From: an uncultured Bacteroides sp.
GTDB taxonomy: Bacteria; Bacteroidota; Bacteroidia; Bacteroidales; Bacteroidaceae
DNA: 56,550 nucleotides
Direction: 5' to 3'
Assembly: GCA_948847595.1 (NCBI GenBank)
Contig: CAQOGY010000020.1
Location: forward strand, 1 to 56,550
In this document: positions 9,302-18,417 of the stretch, piece by piece
Layout of the letters: every line of letters starts with the position of its first letter
Position numbering within the stretch: the stretch's first letter is position 1
Notes under the pieces: model-generated
Database searches by the model: none
What the model saw: the letters and a program-made list of their open reading frames with translations, nothing else
Told to the model about the DNA's origin: nothing
Translations under genes and position numbers: made by a program

Positions 9302-10942
9302 ATGAAAAAACAATTACTCTTATTCTTTCTTTTTATTGCTTTGCCCTTATATGCGCAGATAACTAAGCGTGAACGTCCGGCTGAATGGAATCAACTGGTA
9401 AATGGCGCCCGATTTATGGATCGTTTTTTACCCATGCAAGGTAAAGTTCTTTCCTCTGACACTTGGGGAGTTGACGGTGTTATTCCACGTTACATTGATA
9501 ATGGTATTGAAGATCGAATTTGGTCTTATTGGGGTGGTAATATAAAGAAAGGTAATGATGGCAAATACCATTTGTTTGTATGCGGCTGGTTGGAATCTTC
9601 GACTAAGGGGCATATGGAATGGCCCAATTCGTATGTTTTCAATGCTGTTAGTGATAACCTGACCGGTCCTTTCGTTGCCCGTAACATGATAGGTAAGGGC
9701 CACAACCCGGAAGTATTCCAGTTGAAAGACGGACGGTATGTGCTTTATGTCATTGATGGTCGGTATGTAACGGACAATATCAATGGCAACTGGGAATACG
9801 GTAAGTTTGATTTCAATGCACGTGACCGCCGGATTATCGAAGGATTATCCAATCTTTCTTTTGCTCAACGTGAAGACGGGTCCTATATAATGGTTTGCCG
9901 TGGTGGTGGAATCTGGATCAGCTATGATGGACTTTCGGAGTACAACCAAATCACCGATAAACGCGTTTACCCCTCTGTGGAAGGTCGATTTGAAGACCCT
10001 GTGATTTGGCGCGACCATATTCAATACCATATGATTGTGAATGATTGGCTCGGGCGTATAGCCTTTTATCTTCGCTCAAAAGATGGAATAAAGTGGGTTA
10101 CTGATCCCGGAGAGGCCTATATGCCGGGCGTTGCCGTACATGAAGATGGACGTAAGGAGGATTGGTTTAAATACGAACGTATGAAGATATACCAGGATGA
10201 ATATGGTCGTGCTATGCAAGCCAACTTTGCTGTGATTGATACGTTGAAACCACTGGATAAACCATTCGATAACCACAGTTCAAAAAACATTGGAATTCCC
10301 TTGAATCCTGGTGTGTTATTGACAATACTGGATAATAAACCCATTACCGCCAAGACTAAATCAATCCGTTTAAAAATCCAAGCGGAACAAGGGTTTAATC
10401 CACAAACCGATATTGACTTGAATTCCCTTCGTTTCGGCGCCTCGAAAGAAGTGAATTATGGTAGAGGCAGTAAAGTGTTGCGTTACGAAAATGATGGCAA
10501 GGATTTGGTTGTCATTTTTGACGGAAAGGGTAATGGCATCACAGCAGATGAGTTTGCCCCTAAATTAATTGGTAAATATAAAAATGGAAAGATGCTTTAC
10601 GGGTATGCCCGCTTGCCATATGTGAACTATGTGGAACCGATTCTTTCGGCCCGTTCACCTGTTTTCTCCGAATCAGGAAAGAACTGCCGGATTGAGGTAC
10701 AGAACTTTGGACAGGTAGCGTCTGAAAAGGTTGCATTGAAAGTCGAATATATCAGCAGTGGTCAAAAAGTAAATATTGCATCTGGCAAAGTTCCCGTTTT
10801 GCAACCGTATGAAAAAACGGAACTGTCTTTACAAACCGCAAAAGCATTCAGTAGAATCGGTGATGGCGAACTGATTGTTACAATTTATTCAGGAAAAAAG
10901 GTTCTATCTATATTTCATCAGGTAAGAAGGGAACGAAAATAA
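9302..10942 (+). CDS. Secreted beta-propeller glycoside hydrolase-like protein
   Basis: The 546-residue protein starts with a clear signal peptide ending LYAQ (about residue 19). The body, about 30-340, has the repeated W/Y-G-x-DG pattern of a five-bladed propeller, with acidic stretches HNPEVFQLKDG and GRFEDPVIW in positions that recall the GH43/GH32/GH117 clans. Residues about 350-545 look like beta-sandwich accessory domains. I cannot assign it to a numbered family from sequence alone. It sits 57 bp after the fusion enzyme and 44 bp before the GH43 gene, so it very likely acts on the same glycan. Confidence 0.7.
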   Translation: MKKQLLLFFLFIALPLYAQITKRERPAEWNQLVNGARFMDRFLPMQGKVLSSDTWGVDGVIPRYIDNGIEDRIWSYWGGNIKKGNDGKYHLFVCGWLESSTKGHMEWPNSYVFNAVSDNLTGPFVARNMIGKGHNPEVFQLKDGRYVLYVIDGRYVTDNINGNWEYGKFDFNARDRRIIEGLSNLSFAQREDGSYIMVCRGGGIWISYDGLSEYNQITDKRVYPSVEGRFEDPVIWRDHIQYHMIVNDWLGRIAFYLRSKDGIKWVTDPGEAYMPGVAVHEDGRKEDWFKYERMKIYQDEYGRAMQANFAVIDTLKPLDKPFDNHSSKNIGIPLNPGVLLTILDNKPITAKTKSIRLKIQAEQGFNPQTDIDLNSLRFGASKEVNYGRGSKVLRYENDGKDLVVIFDGKGNGITADEFAPKLIGKYKNGKMLYGYARLPYVNYVEPILSARSPVFSESGKNCRIEVQNFGQVASEKVALKVEYISSGQKVNIASGKVPVLQPYEKTELSLQTAKAFSRIGDGELIVTIYSGKKVLSIFHQVRRERK

Positions 10943-10986
10943 CATTGTTTTTGTGTAATAGGTATGTGATTTAGACTATTTTCAGT

Positions 10987-12570
10987 ATGAAAAACGGAAC
11001 ATATATAATATTATTCATTTTCGCTTTTTTAAAGGTGAATGTATTCGCACAAAATGATTTCAAGTGGGGAGAATGGCTGACATGGGGGGATCAGGGAGAC
11101 GGCACTTACCGTAACCCCATTATTCCGTCCGATTACAGCGACATTGATTGCATCCGGGTGGGCGATGATTATTACGCTATTTCTTCTACTTTCCAATATT
11201 CGCCTGGTATGGTGATACTCCATTCCAAAGATCTGGTAAACTGGACTATTAAAGGTCATGTGGTTTCCAATCTTAACCAAATTAGCGAAGAAATGAACTG
11301 GACACGCATGAACCGCTACGGGCGAGGTATTTGGGCAGGAGCTATCCGCTACCATCAGGGGAAATTTTATGTTTATTTCGGTACGCCCGATGAAGGCTAT
11401 TTTATGTCAACAGCTACTGAAATTACAGGTCCGTGGGAGCCGTTGCATTGCTTGAAAGCAGAAAGAGGATGGGATGATTGTTGTCCGTTTTTTGACGATG
11501 ACGGACAAGTCTATTTTGTAGGTACTCACTTTGCCGATAAATATAAAACTTATTTGTATCGGATGACACCTGATGGGAAGAACTTAATTGAAGACTCAAA
11601 AATACTAATTAATGAAGGTCACGGTCGCGAAGCAAGCAAACTTTATAAAATCAATGGTATATATTATCATTTTTTCAGTGAGGTAAAAAATGGAGGAAGA
11701 TATATCATGATGCAGCGTGCTTCTACTATTACAGGACCGTATTTTGAAAGAAAGCAATTGAGTCATGTGCAGCGTGAATATAATGAACCGAACCAGGGTG
11801 GTTTTGTTGAAGGACCCGACGGAAAATGGTATTTTCTTACCCATCACGGAACGGGTGACTGGGCGGGACGCATAGCTAGTCTGCTGCCAGTCCATTGGAG
11901 AGACGATTGGCCGATTATTGGTCGGGTGGGGCAGGACGGTATTGGTACAATGGTGTGGCAGACTGCCAAGCCTTCCAATCAGTATCCGGTTCAAACCCCA
12001 CAATCGTCTGATGATTTTGATAAAACAGTACTTTCACCCCAATGGGAATGGAACTATCAGCCGTGGGATGAAATGTGGTCGTTGACGGAAAAGCCCGGTT
12101 GCTTAAGATTAAAAGCATTTCGTCCGTTAATGACAGATAATTTGTTGAAAGCAGGAAATACATTAACGCAGCGTTGCTTCCGTACAAGCAAGAACGAAGT
12201 TGTTGTTAAGATCAATATTAAAAACATGGCCGACGGACAAAAGGCAGGTCTGTGCCATTATTCTAAAACTTATGCAATGCTGGGATTGACTCACTCGGGT
12301 AAAAATAGGTATTTAGAATTCCAGACTAACAGAGAGAAAATTACTGGTCCTGTAATAAAAGGAAACGATGTATGGATAAAATCTATCTGGGGATTGGATG
12401 GGAAAAGCCAATTCTCATATAGCACAAATGGCAAGAAGTTCATACCGTTTGGAGAAGTGTATCAGCTTCAATGGGGATATTATCGGGGAAGTCGCATTGG
12501 CATTTACTGTTTTAATAATATAACGGATGCAGGGTATATTGATGTGGATAAGTTTGTTTATTCGTATTAA
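10987..12570 (+). CDS. GH43 family beta-xylosidase / alpha-L-arabinofuranosidase-like enzyme
   Basis: GH43 enzymes trim arabinose, xylose or galactose by inversion. After a signal peptide (to about FAQN, residue 23) the propeller opens with YRNPIIPSDYSDIDC, carrying the base Asp. DDCCPFFDDDG holds the second Asp and GHGREASKL the acid Glu; PGMVILHSKDLVNW is the usual first-blade motif. The C-terminal 190 residues form the concanavalin-like beta-sandwich common in xylosidase-type GH43 members. At 527 residues the protein is complete. It follows the previous gene by 44 bp. The sugar specificity is inferred from the architecture only. Confidence 0.9.
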   Translation: MKNGTYIILFIFAFLKVNVFAQNDFKWGEWLTWGDQGDGTYRNPIIPSDYSDIDCIRVGDDYYAISSTFQYSPGMVILHSKDLVNWTIKGHVVSNLNQISEEMNWTRMNRYGRGIWAGAIRYHQGKFYVYFGTPDEGYFMSTATEITGPWEPLHCLKAERGWDDCCPFFDDDGQVYFVGTHFADKYKTYLYRMTPDGKNLIEDSKILINEGHGREASKLYKINGIYYHFFSEVKNGGRYIMMQRASTITGPYFERKQLSHVQREYNEPNQGGFVEGPDGKWYFLTHHGTGDWAGRIASLLPVHWRDDWPIIGRVGQDGIGTMVWQTAKPSNQYPVQTPQSSDDFDKTVLSPQWEWNYQPWDEMWSLTEKPGCLRLKAFRPLMTDNLLKAGNTLTQRCFRTSKNEVVVKINIKNMADGQKAGLCHYSKTYAMLGLTHSGKNRYLEFQTNREKITGPVIKGNDVWIKSIWGLDGKSQFSYSTNGKKFIPFGEVYQLQWGYYRGSRIGIYCFNNITDAGYIDVDKFVYSY

Positions 12571-12626
12571 ACTCTACGTCCTATTAGTATGGTTATACAA
12601 TATATATTTATAAAAGTCGATTTAGA

Positions 12627-15140
12627 ATGAGAAAATTTACTGTAGCGCGGTTATTAATCCTTTCATTGGTCGTAATAATGAGTCCATTTACTGCTTTCTC
12701 AAAAGATAAGGATGTTACTTTTTTAGAAAATGGCATGTCTTGTCAATTGGCGCAAGGCATATTGAAAGTTGAATTTGTTACTTCGGATATTGTGAGAGTG
12801 CAGTATGCAGAGGGAAATGTCTTAAAAGGGAATAACACAGGGATTTGTGTGCCTCGAACTTCTAAGCCTGTTCGTTTTGTATCTAAGAAGAAAACTGATA
12901 GTTGTTTGCTAAAATCGGATAGTCTAATCGTTAAGGTTGATTTGAACATGGGTTTTATTTCTTTTTTTAATAGAACCGGTTCCTTATTACTTCGGGAAGA
13001 CGGTAAACTCCCAAGGGTTGGAGAAAAGAAAATGATGGAGCGGGTTGTATATGATGAGCGCTCCAAACGTGTTGAGAAAACAGCGGATGGGGATAAGGAA
13101 ATGAAAAACATTCTTCGACGTGATACCATAGGACATACCTGGAAATATAGGATAAATTTCGAATGGCAACCTTCCGAGGCTTTATATGGACTTGGCTCTC
13201 ATATGGAGGACTACATGAATCTTCGTGGAAAAGAGCTTTATTTGTGCCAGCATAATTTAAAAGCGATGGTTCCGGTACTGGTTTCGACCAACGGTTATGG
13301 CTTATTGTTCGATGCAGGCTGCGGAATGGTATTCAAAGACAATTCGGATGGCAGTTATGTGGAATTGGAAGCAGCCAAACAGATTGATTATTATTTTATG
13401 AAAGGCCGTACGCTGGATGGGGTGGTGGCTAATTACCGTTTGCTGACAGGCGCTTCACCCATGATGCCCCTTTATCTTTTCGGATATATTCAATCGAAAG
13501 AACGCTATGTCAGTTCCGATGATTTAATCAATACTTTAAAAGAATATCGACAAAGACAGATACCTATTGATATGATTGTACAAGACTGGAACTACTGGCC
13601 TAAGGGGCAATGGGGACGTATGAGTATGGACCCGAAATATTATCCTGATAAAAAGAAACTTGTGGATGAAATTCATTCTTTAAATGCTAAATTAATGGTT
13701 TCCATATGGCCTAATGCAATGAATTGTCCTCAACACACTGATTTTAAACAGAAAAATCTACTTCTGCATTCTTCTCCTATTTACGATGCTTTTAACCCGT
13801 CGGCCAGAAAGTTATATTGGAATTATGCGAAAAAAGAGTTTTTTGATAATGGTTTCGATGCTTGGTGGTGTGATGCTTCCGAACCATTGGATGCTGATTG
13901 GACTTATATGGGAGATTATTATGGAAGTGATAATCACAAACAACGTTGGGAATTAAATAACAAACTATTGAGTGATGTATTGGGAGCAGAACGAAGCCAG
14001 TTGTTTTCCTTATATCATGCAATGGGGATTTATGAGAACCAGCGCTCTACGAGCAGAGACAAACGTGTGGTCAATTTGACTCGTTCCAGTTATGCTGGCC
14101 AGCAACGTTATTCTACCATTACCTGGAATGGCGATACTCATGCTTCCTGGAAATCTTTCTCTCAAATGATTCCGGCGGGACTGAATTTTATGGCTACGGG
14201 ATGTCCTTATTGGTCAGTCGATATTGGAGCTTTTTTTACCAAACGAGGAGGTCAATGGTTTTGGAAAGGTGATTATAATAAAGGAGTAGCTGATATGGGT
14301 TATCGTGAATTATATACCCGGATGTTTCAATATGGAGCATTTTTGCCAGTGTTCCGGAGTCATGGTACTGATACTCCCCGTGAAGTATGGCGTTTTGGCA
14401 AACCTGGTGAGCCTTTTTACGACAGTCTGATTCAGATGATTCATTTACGGTATCGTTTATTGCCTTATATTTATTCATTAGCAGGAAAGGTACATACCGA
14501 TAGTTATACGATAACCAGAGCGCTTGCTTTTGATTTTGCTTCGGATACACAAGTTGTTGATTTGAAAGATGAATTTATGTTTGGACCTGCTTTACTGGTT
14601 GCTCCTGTCATAACTCCGATGTATTATTCGGCTGATTCCCAACCATTGGAGAATGTTGCCAAGACACGTCGGGTATACTTACCCCATGGCACGAACTGGA
14701 CTGATTTCTGGACAGGTGAGAAATATAAAGGAGGGCAATGGATTACTGTAGAAGCGACAATCAACCGTATACCTTTATTGGTTCGTCAGGGGGCTATTAT
14801 TCCGATGGGGCAGGTTGTGCAATATACATCGGAAAAGAAAGATGCAGCCTGGGAAATAAGGATCTATCCGGGAGCGGATGCTTCGTTTACGGTATACGAA
14901 GATGAAGGCGATAATTATAATTATGAGGAAGATTATCATTCGAATTTTGTAATAAAGTGGGATGACAAAAAGAATACATTGAGTATTTCTAAGCGTGAAG
15001 GTAATTATCCGGGAATGGTTCAATGTCGGAACTTGAGGTTGGTGAAGGTTGATAAAAATACTGGAATAGGAGTGGAAGAAAGTACTGGGGGAAAGATTGT
15101 TAAATACGAAGGAAAACATCTGAAAATAAAAATGAAGTAG
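12627..15140 (+). CDS. GH31 family alpha-glycosidase (alpha-xylosidase/alpha-glucosidase-like)
   Basis: GH31 enzymes release alpha-linked xylose, glucose or galactose with retention. The 837-residue protein has a signal peptide (end near residue 26), an N-terminal beta-sandwich (about 30-260) with the galactose-mutarotase-like fold, a TIM barrel (about 275-600) and two C-terminal beta domains. WWCDASEP gives the nucleophile Asp416, and TWNGDTHASW the acid/base Asp503. DWNYWPKGQWG at the barrel start is typical of alpha-xylosidase-like branches. It is the last gene of the hydrolase run; the next gene starts 77 bp on and encodes an unrelated lipoprotein. Confidence 0.92.
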   Translation: MRKFTVARLLILSLVVIMSPFTAFSKDKDVTFLENGMSCQLAQGILKVEFVTSDIVRVQYAEGNVLKGNNTGICVPRTSKPVRFVSKKKTDSCLLKSDSLIVKVDLNMGFISFFNRTGSLLLREDGKLPRVGEKKMMERVVYDERSKRVEKTADGDKEMKNILRRDTIGHTWKYRINFEWQPSEALYGLGSHMEDYMNLRGKELYLCQHNLKAMVPVLVSTNGYGLLFDAGCGMVFKDNSDGSYVELEAAKQIDYYFMKGRTLDGVVANYRLLTGASPMMPLYLFGYIQSKERYVSSDDLINTLKEYRQRQIPIDMIVQDWNYWPKGQWGRMSMDPKYYPDKKKLVDEIHSLNAKLMVSIWPNAMNCPQHTDFKQKNLLLHSSPIYDAFNPSARKLYWNYAKKEFFDNGFDAWWCDASEPLDADWTYMGDYYGSDNHKQRWELNNKLLSDVLGAERSQLFSLYHAMGIYENQRSTSRDKRVVNLTRSSYAGQQRYSTITWNGDTHASWKSFSQMIPAGLNFMATGCPYWSVDIGAFFTKRGGQWFWKGDYNKGVADMGYRELYTRMFQYGAFLPVFRSHGTDTPREVWRFGKPGEPFYDSLIQMIHLRYRLLPYIYSLAGKVHTDSYTITRALAFDFASDTQVVDLKDEFMFGPALLVAPVITPMYYSADSQPLENVAKTRRVYLPHGTNWTDFWTGEKYKGGQWITVEATINRIPLLVRQGAIIPMGQVVQYTSEKKDAAWEIRIYPGADASFTVYEDEGDNYNYEEDYHSNFVIKWDDKKNTLSISKREGNYPGMVQCRNLRLVKVDKNTGIGVEESTGGKIVKYEGKHLKIKMK

Positions 15141-15217
15141 GAAAATGTCGGTTACACTTGTAAATATCCCGCTCTTTTTGTTCCTTTGTTACCTATTTAT
15201 AAACAGAAAACTTACGT

Positions 15218-15769
15218 ATGAGAAAACTAATTTATTTGCTTTTGTTACCATTGGCAGTGGCTATGACTGCCTGTGGCGGTAAAAAAGGAACTTCAAATAA
15301 TGAATCGATATTGGCGACGATGGACAGTGTGGATGCTCACGGGCTGCAACGTATGCAGACTTCCAAAAGCGAAACGGACTTCAAGTTTAAAGGAAAAGAC
15401 TACCATTCCATGGTTTCGCGTACGCCGGACGAAAGCCTACCCCATGTCACCAATGAAATGGGAGATACCTATGTCGACAATAAAATTGTGTTGCGACTGA
15501 CACGTGGCAACGAAAAGGTATTTGATAAGACATTCACCAAGAATGATTTTTCATCCGTAGTAGATGCCAGGTTTCTGTCGAATTCCGTCCTGGAAGGAAT
15601 CGTATATGATAAGACCACTCCGCAGGGAATAGTGTATGCCGCAAGCGTATGTTATCCGCAGACAGACCTGTATATGCCGCTTTCCATCACCATCACTGCT
15701 GATGGAAAGATGAGCATCCAAAAAGTCGATATGCTCGAAGAAGAATATGACGACGAAGCGTCCAGTTAA
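15218..15769 (+). CDS. Small lipoprotein, DUF4738-like
   Basis: The 183-residue protein has a lipoprotein signal ending MTACGG, with the lipidated Cys at residue 19. The rest is a soluble beta-rich domain with an acidic C-terminus (LEEEYDDEASS). It resembles the DUF4738 lipoproteins of Bacteroides, for which I know no function. A strong terminator follows, and it lies just after the hydrolase cluster. It shares no visible relation with those enzymes and may be an independent envelope protein. Confidence 0.75.
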   Translation: MRKLIYLLLLPLAVAMTACGGKKGTSNNESILATMDSVDAHGLQRMQTSKSETDFKFKGKDYHSMVSRTPDESLPHVTNEMGDTYVDNKIVLRLTRGNEKVFDKTFTKNDFSSVVDARFLSNSVLEGIVYDKTTPQGIVYAASVCYPQTDLYMPLSITITADGKMSIQKVDMLEEEYDDEASS

Positions 15770-15827
15770 GCCTGTGAGTGGCTATTAACGGTAGAATTAC
15801 ACAAATGTGAAAACATTTGAGACAAAA

Positions 15828-15860
15828 GAAAGGCAGCCGAAGAGGCTGCCTTTCGTATTT
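15828..15860 (+). terminator. Rho-independent terminator after the lipoprotein gene
   Basis: GAAAGGCAGCC (15828-15838) pairs perfectly with GGCTGCCTTTC (15844-15854) around a 5-nt loop, followed by GTATTTTT. TATTTTTG (15856-15863) just after it also matches the Bacteroides -7 box and may start the heparinase gene transcript 30 nt upstream of its ATG; no TTTG lies at the proper distance. Confidence 0.85.
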
Positions 15861-15893
15861 TTGCACCGTCAACAAACTTAATACCAAAATAGA

Positions 15894-17072
15894 ATGAAGA
15901 AAAACATTTTAGCTATCTGTGTGGTAGCGGCAGGATGTACGGCAATGACCGCCCAGACTAAAAATACACAAACGTTGGTTCCGCTTACCGAACGTGTAAA
16001 CGTACAGGGAGATTCGGCACGCGTCGATCAGATAATAGACGGTTGCTGGGTTGCGGTCGGTTCTAAAAAACCGCATGCCATTCAACGCGACTTCACCCGT
16101 ATGTTCAACGGCAAACCTTCTTATCGTTTTGAACTGAAAGAAGATGATAACACACTGTCCGGATACGCCAAAGGAGAAACAAAAGGACGTGCGGAATTTT
16201 CCTATTGCTATGCAACTTCCGATGATTTCAAAGGGAAACCGGCCGATACCTACAAGAAGGCACAGATTATGAAAACCGTATATCATCATGGCAAGGGGGC
16301 TTGCCCGCAAGGTTCTTCCCGAGATTATGAATTTTCGGTATATATCCCTTCTACATTGGGTAGTGATGTTTCGACAATTTTCGCCCAATGGCACGGAATG
16401 CCTGACCGCACTTTAGTACAGACACCGCAGGGGGAAGTGAAGACACTGACTGTTGACGAATTCATGGAACTGGAAAAGACTACTATCTTCAAGAAAAACG
16501 CAGGACACGAGAAAAAAGTCAAACTGGACAAGCAAGGTAATCCGGTGAAAGACAAACAGGGCAATCCTGTGTACGTAGCCGGTAAAGCCAACGGATGGTT
16601 GGTTGAACAGGGCGGATACCCACCACTGGCATTCGGATTCTCCGGCGGCTGGTTCTATATCAAAGCCAACTCCGACCGTAAATGGCTGACAGACAAAGAT
16701 GACCGTTGCAACGCAAATGTAGAGAAAGCGCAAATTATGAAACCTGTGACATCTGAATATAAGGCATCCACCATTGCTTACAAAATGCCTTTCGCTGACT
16801 TCCCGAAAGATTGCTGGATTACATTCCGTATCCATATCGACTGGACGGTCTATGGAAAAGAAGCCGAAACAATCGTGAAGCCGGGTATGCTCGATGTGCA
16901 GATGGACTATCAGGACAAAGGAAAAAAGGTTAGTAAACATATCGTGGATAATGAGAAAATCCTGATTGGACGTAACGACAAAGACGGCTACTATTTCAAA
17001 TTCGGTATTTACCGTGTAGGTAATAGCACGAAGCCGGTATGTTACAATCTGGCAAATTATTCAGAAAGGTAA
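15894..17072 (+). CDS. Heparin lyase I-like polysaccharide lyase (PL13)
   Basis: This enzyme cleaves heparin by beta-elimination in a jelly-roll fold. The 392-residue chain carries a signal peptide (to about TAQT, residue 21) and the family signatures FAQWHGMPDRT and YYFKFGIYR. His167 and Tyr373 are 206 residues apart, the same spacing as the His151/Tyr357 catalytic pair I recall for the B. thetaiotaomicron enzyme. A short internal duplication, DKQGNPV twice in a row near residues 208-222, sits on the surface insert. The gene is alone between two terminators, with no sulfatase, SusC/SusD or unsaturated glucuronyl hydrolase beside it. Its products must be processed by enzymes coded elsewhere. 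Confidence 0.93.
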   Translation: MKKNILAICVVAAGCTAMTAQTKNTQTLVPLTERVNVQGDSARVDQIIDGCWVAVGSKKPHAIQRDFTRMFNGKPSYRFELKEDDNTLSGYAKGETKGRAEFSYCYATSDDFKGKPADTYKKAQIMKTVYHHGKGACPQGSSRDYEFSVYIPSTLGSDVSTIFAQWHGMPDRTLVQTPQGEVKTLTVDEFMELEKTTIFKKNAGHEKKVKLDKQGNPVKDKQGNPVYVAGKANGWLVEQGGYPPLAFGFSGGWFYIKANSDRKWLTDKDDRCNANVEKAQIMKPVTSEYKASTIAYKMPFADFPKDCWITFRIHIDWTVYGKEAETIVKPGMLDVQMDYQDKGKKVSKHIVDNEKILIGRNDKDGYYFKFGIYRVGNSTKPVCYNLANYSER

Positions 17073-17101
17073 ATTAGTTAAAAAGGTAAAGAGAGGGTAA
17101 T

Positions 17102-17136
17102 ATCCGGATGTTCTTCAGTGGGCATCCGGATTTTTT
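17102..17136 (+). terminator. Rho-independent terminator after the heparinase gene
   Basis: ATCCGGATG (17102-17110) and CATCCGGAT (17123-17131) form a perfect 9-bp stem with a 12-nt loop, followed by a run of six T. It isolates the heparinase gene from the capsule locus. Confidence 0.9.
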
Positions 17137-17176
17137 ATTTATGTGAATCTGGTAATATTAAAAAATGTCAATAATC

Positions 17177-17194
17177 ATATGCCGTTTGGCATAT
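17177..17194. promoter_or_regulatory. Palindrome upstream of the recombinase gene
   Basis: ATATGCC-GTTT-GGCATAT is a perfect 7-bp inverted repeat, 79 bp before the recombinase start. It has no T-run, so it looks more like a protein-binding site than a terminator. Who binds it is unknown; its arms differ from the repeats at 18260 and 18520. Confidence 0.35.
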
Positions 17195-17272
17195 ACGTTC
17201 CAGTTATGCAAAAAGATTCGTTCTTTTGCCGCCTGCCAATATGGTATATGTATAAAATAACTAGTGATGTAA

Positions 17273-18220
17273 ATGATGAGTAAAAATGGATTTAGCCGGT
17301 GTGGAGAGCTCTACATCGGTCGTTTGCGAGAGGAGGGGCGCCATTCCACGGCGCATGTTTACAAGAATGCCCTTTTTTCTTTCAGCAAGTTTTGCGGCAT
17401 ATCCGATGTGTCGTTCAGGCAAGTCACCCGTGAGCGTTTACGACGCTACGGGCAGTATCTTAACGAATGTGGTCTGAAGCCCAATACGATTTCTACGTAT
17501 ATGCGTATGCTTCGTAGCATTTACAATCGGGGAGTGGAAGCGGGGAATGCTTCTTATGTGCCGCGATTGTTCAGTGATGTCTATACGGGTGTGGATGTCC
17601 GTCAGAAAAAAGCCTTGCCTGCTGCCGAACTTCACAAACTCTTGTATGAAGACCCGAAGTCGGAGCGTTTGCGCCGTACACAATCTATTGCCGCCTTGAT
17701 GTTTCAGTTTTGCGGAATGTCGTTCGCTGACTTGGCTCATCTGGAGAAATCGGCTTTGGAAAGCAATGTGCTGCGTTATAACCGTGTCAAGACCAAGACT
17801 CCCATGAGCGTGGAGGTGTTGGACAGCGCAAGGGAGATGATTGAGCAACTACGGAACAAGCAGGATTCTTTGCCCGATTGCCCGGATTATCTGTTTGATA
17901 TTCTCCGTGGTGACAAGAGACGGAAAGATGAGCGTGCTTACCGGGAATATCAGTCCGCTCTCCGTCGGTTTAATAATAGCCTGAAAGATTTGGCAAGGGC
18001 ATTGCGTCTGAAATCTCCGGTTTCTTCCTACACGTTCCGTCATTCTTGGGCCACTACTGCCAAATACCGGGGAGTTTCAATTGAAATGATTAGTGAATCA
18101 TTGGGGCACAAATCTATAAAAACCACACAAATCTATTTGAAAGGCTTCGGGCTTAAAGAACGTACGGAAGTAAATAAAGGGAATTTATCTTACGTAAGAA
18201 ACTACTGTGTAGGTCGGTGA
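17273..18220 (+). CDS. Tyrosine recombinase, probable invertase of the adjacent capsule promoter
   Basis: The 315-residue protein has an N-terminal SAM-like core-binding domain (about 5-95) and a catalytic domain (about 110-305). It shows a Lys in the beta-hairpin (VKTKTP), RHSW with Arg256-His257, GHKSIKTTQ and the nucleophile Tyr288. Where Bacteroides integrases usually read RGM(S/A)F the sequence is CGMSF: Cys147 replaces the expected first catalytic Arg, unless the chain uses another residue. The gene ends 39 bp before the left 22-bp repeat. In B. thetaiotaomicron several capsule loci carry such a recombinase gene next to an invertible promoter, so inversion of 18282-18519 is its likely job. 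ATG at 17276 is an equally good start. Confidence 0.9.
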   Translation: MMSKNGFSRCGELYIGRLREEGRHSTAHVYKNALFSFSKFCGISDVSFRQVTRERLRRYGQYLNECGLKPNTISTYMRMLRSIYNRGVEAGNASYVPRLFSDVYTGVDVRQKKALPAAELHKLLYEDPKSERLRRTQSIAALMFQFCGMSFADLAHLEKSALESNVLRYNRVKTKTPMSVEVLDSAREMIEQLRNKQDSLPDCPDYLFDILRGDKRRKDERAYREYQSALRRFNNSLKDLARALRLKSPVSSYTFRHSWATTAKYRGVSIEMISESLGHKSIKTTQIYLKGFGLKERTEVNKGNLSYVRNYCVGR

Positions 18221-18259
18221 TTTTAGTGTAATGTGTTAATAATCAGTAAGAGTAATCGC

Positions 18260-18281
18260 CCGTTACTTCTTAGGTAACGGA
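18260..18281 (+). repeat. Left inverted repeat of the invertible capsule promoter
   Basis: This 22-bp repeat reads CCGTTAC-TTCTTAG-GTAACGG-A. Its exact reverse complement lies at 18520-18541. Each copy is itself a pair of 7-bp inverted arms around a 7-bp asymmetric spacer, the layout of a tyrosine-recombinase core site. Confidence 0.93.
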
Positions 18282-18294
18282 TTTAAATTCGGGA

Positions 18295-18327
18295 CAAAGA
18301 TAGACAAAAACATAGATAGCACACAAA
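18295..18327 (-). promoter_or_regulatory. Consensus promoter inside the invertible segment
   Basis: On the minus strand TTTG and TATCTTTG are separated by 21 bp, within the 19-21 bp range of the Bacteroides sigma-ABfr consensus. As cloned it drives RNA leftward across the left repeat and antisense to the recombinase gene. Confidence 0.85.
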
Positions 18328-18417
18328 TATTTCTTCACTTTTTTTAGTTTTATCTGAAACAAAGCGCAAAAAACTATCCGAACATGAAATAATAAATTTT
18401 TCATGCTCTAACTTTTT

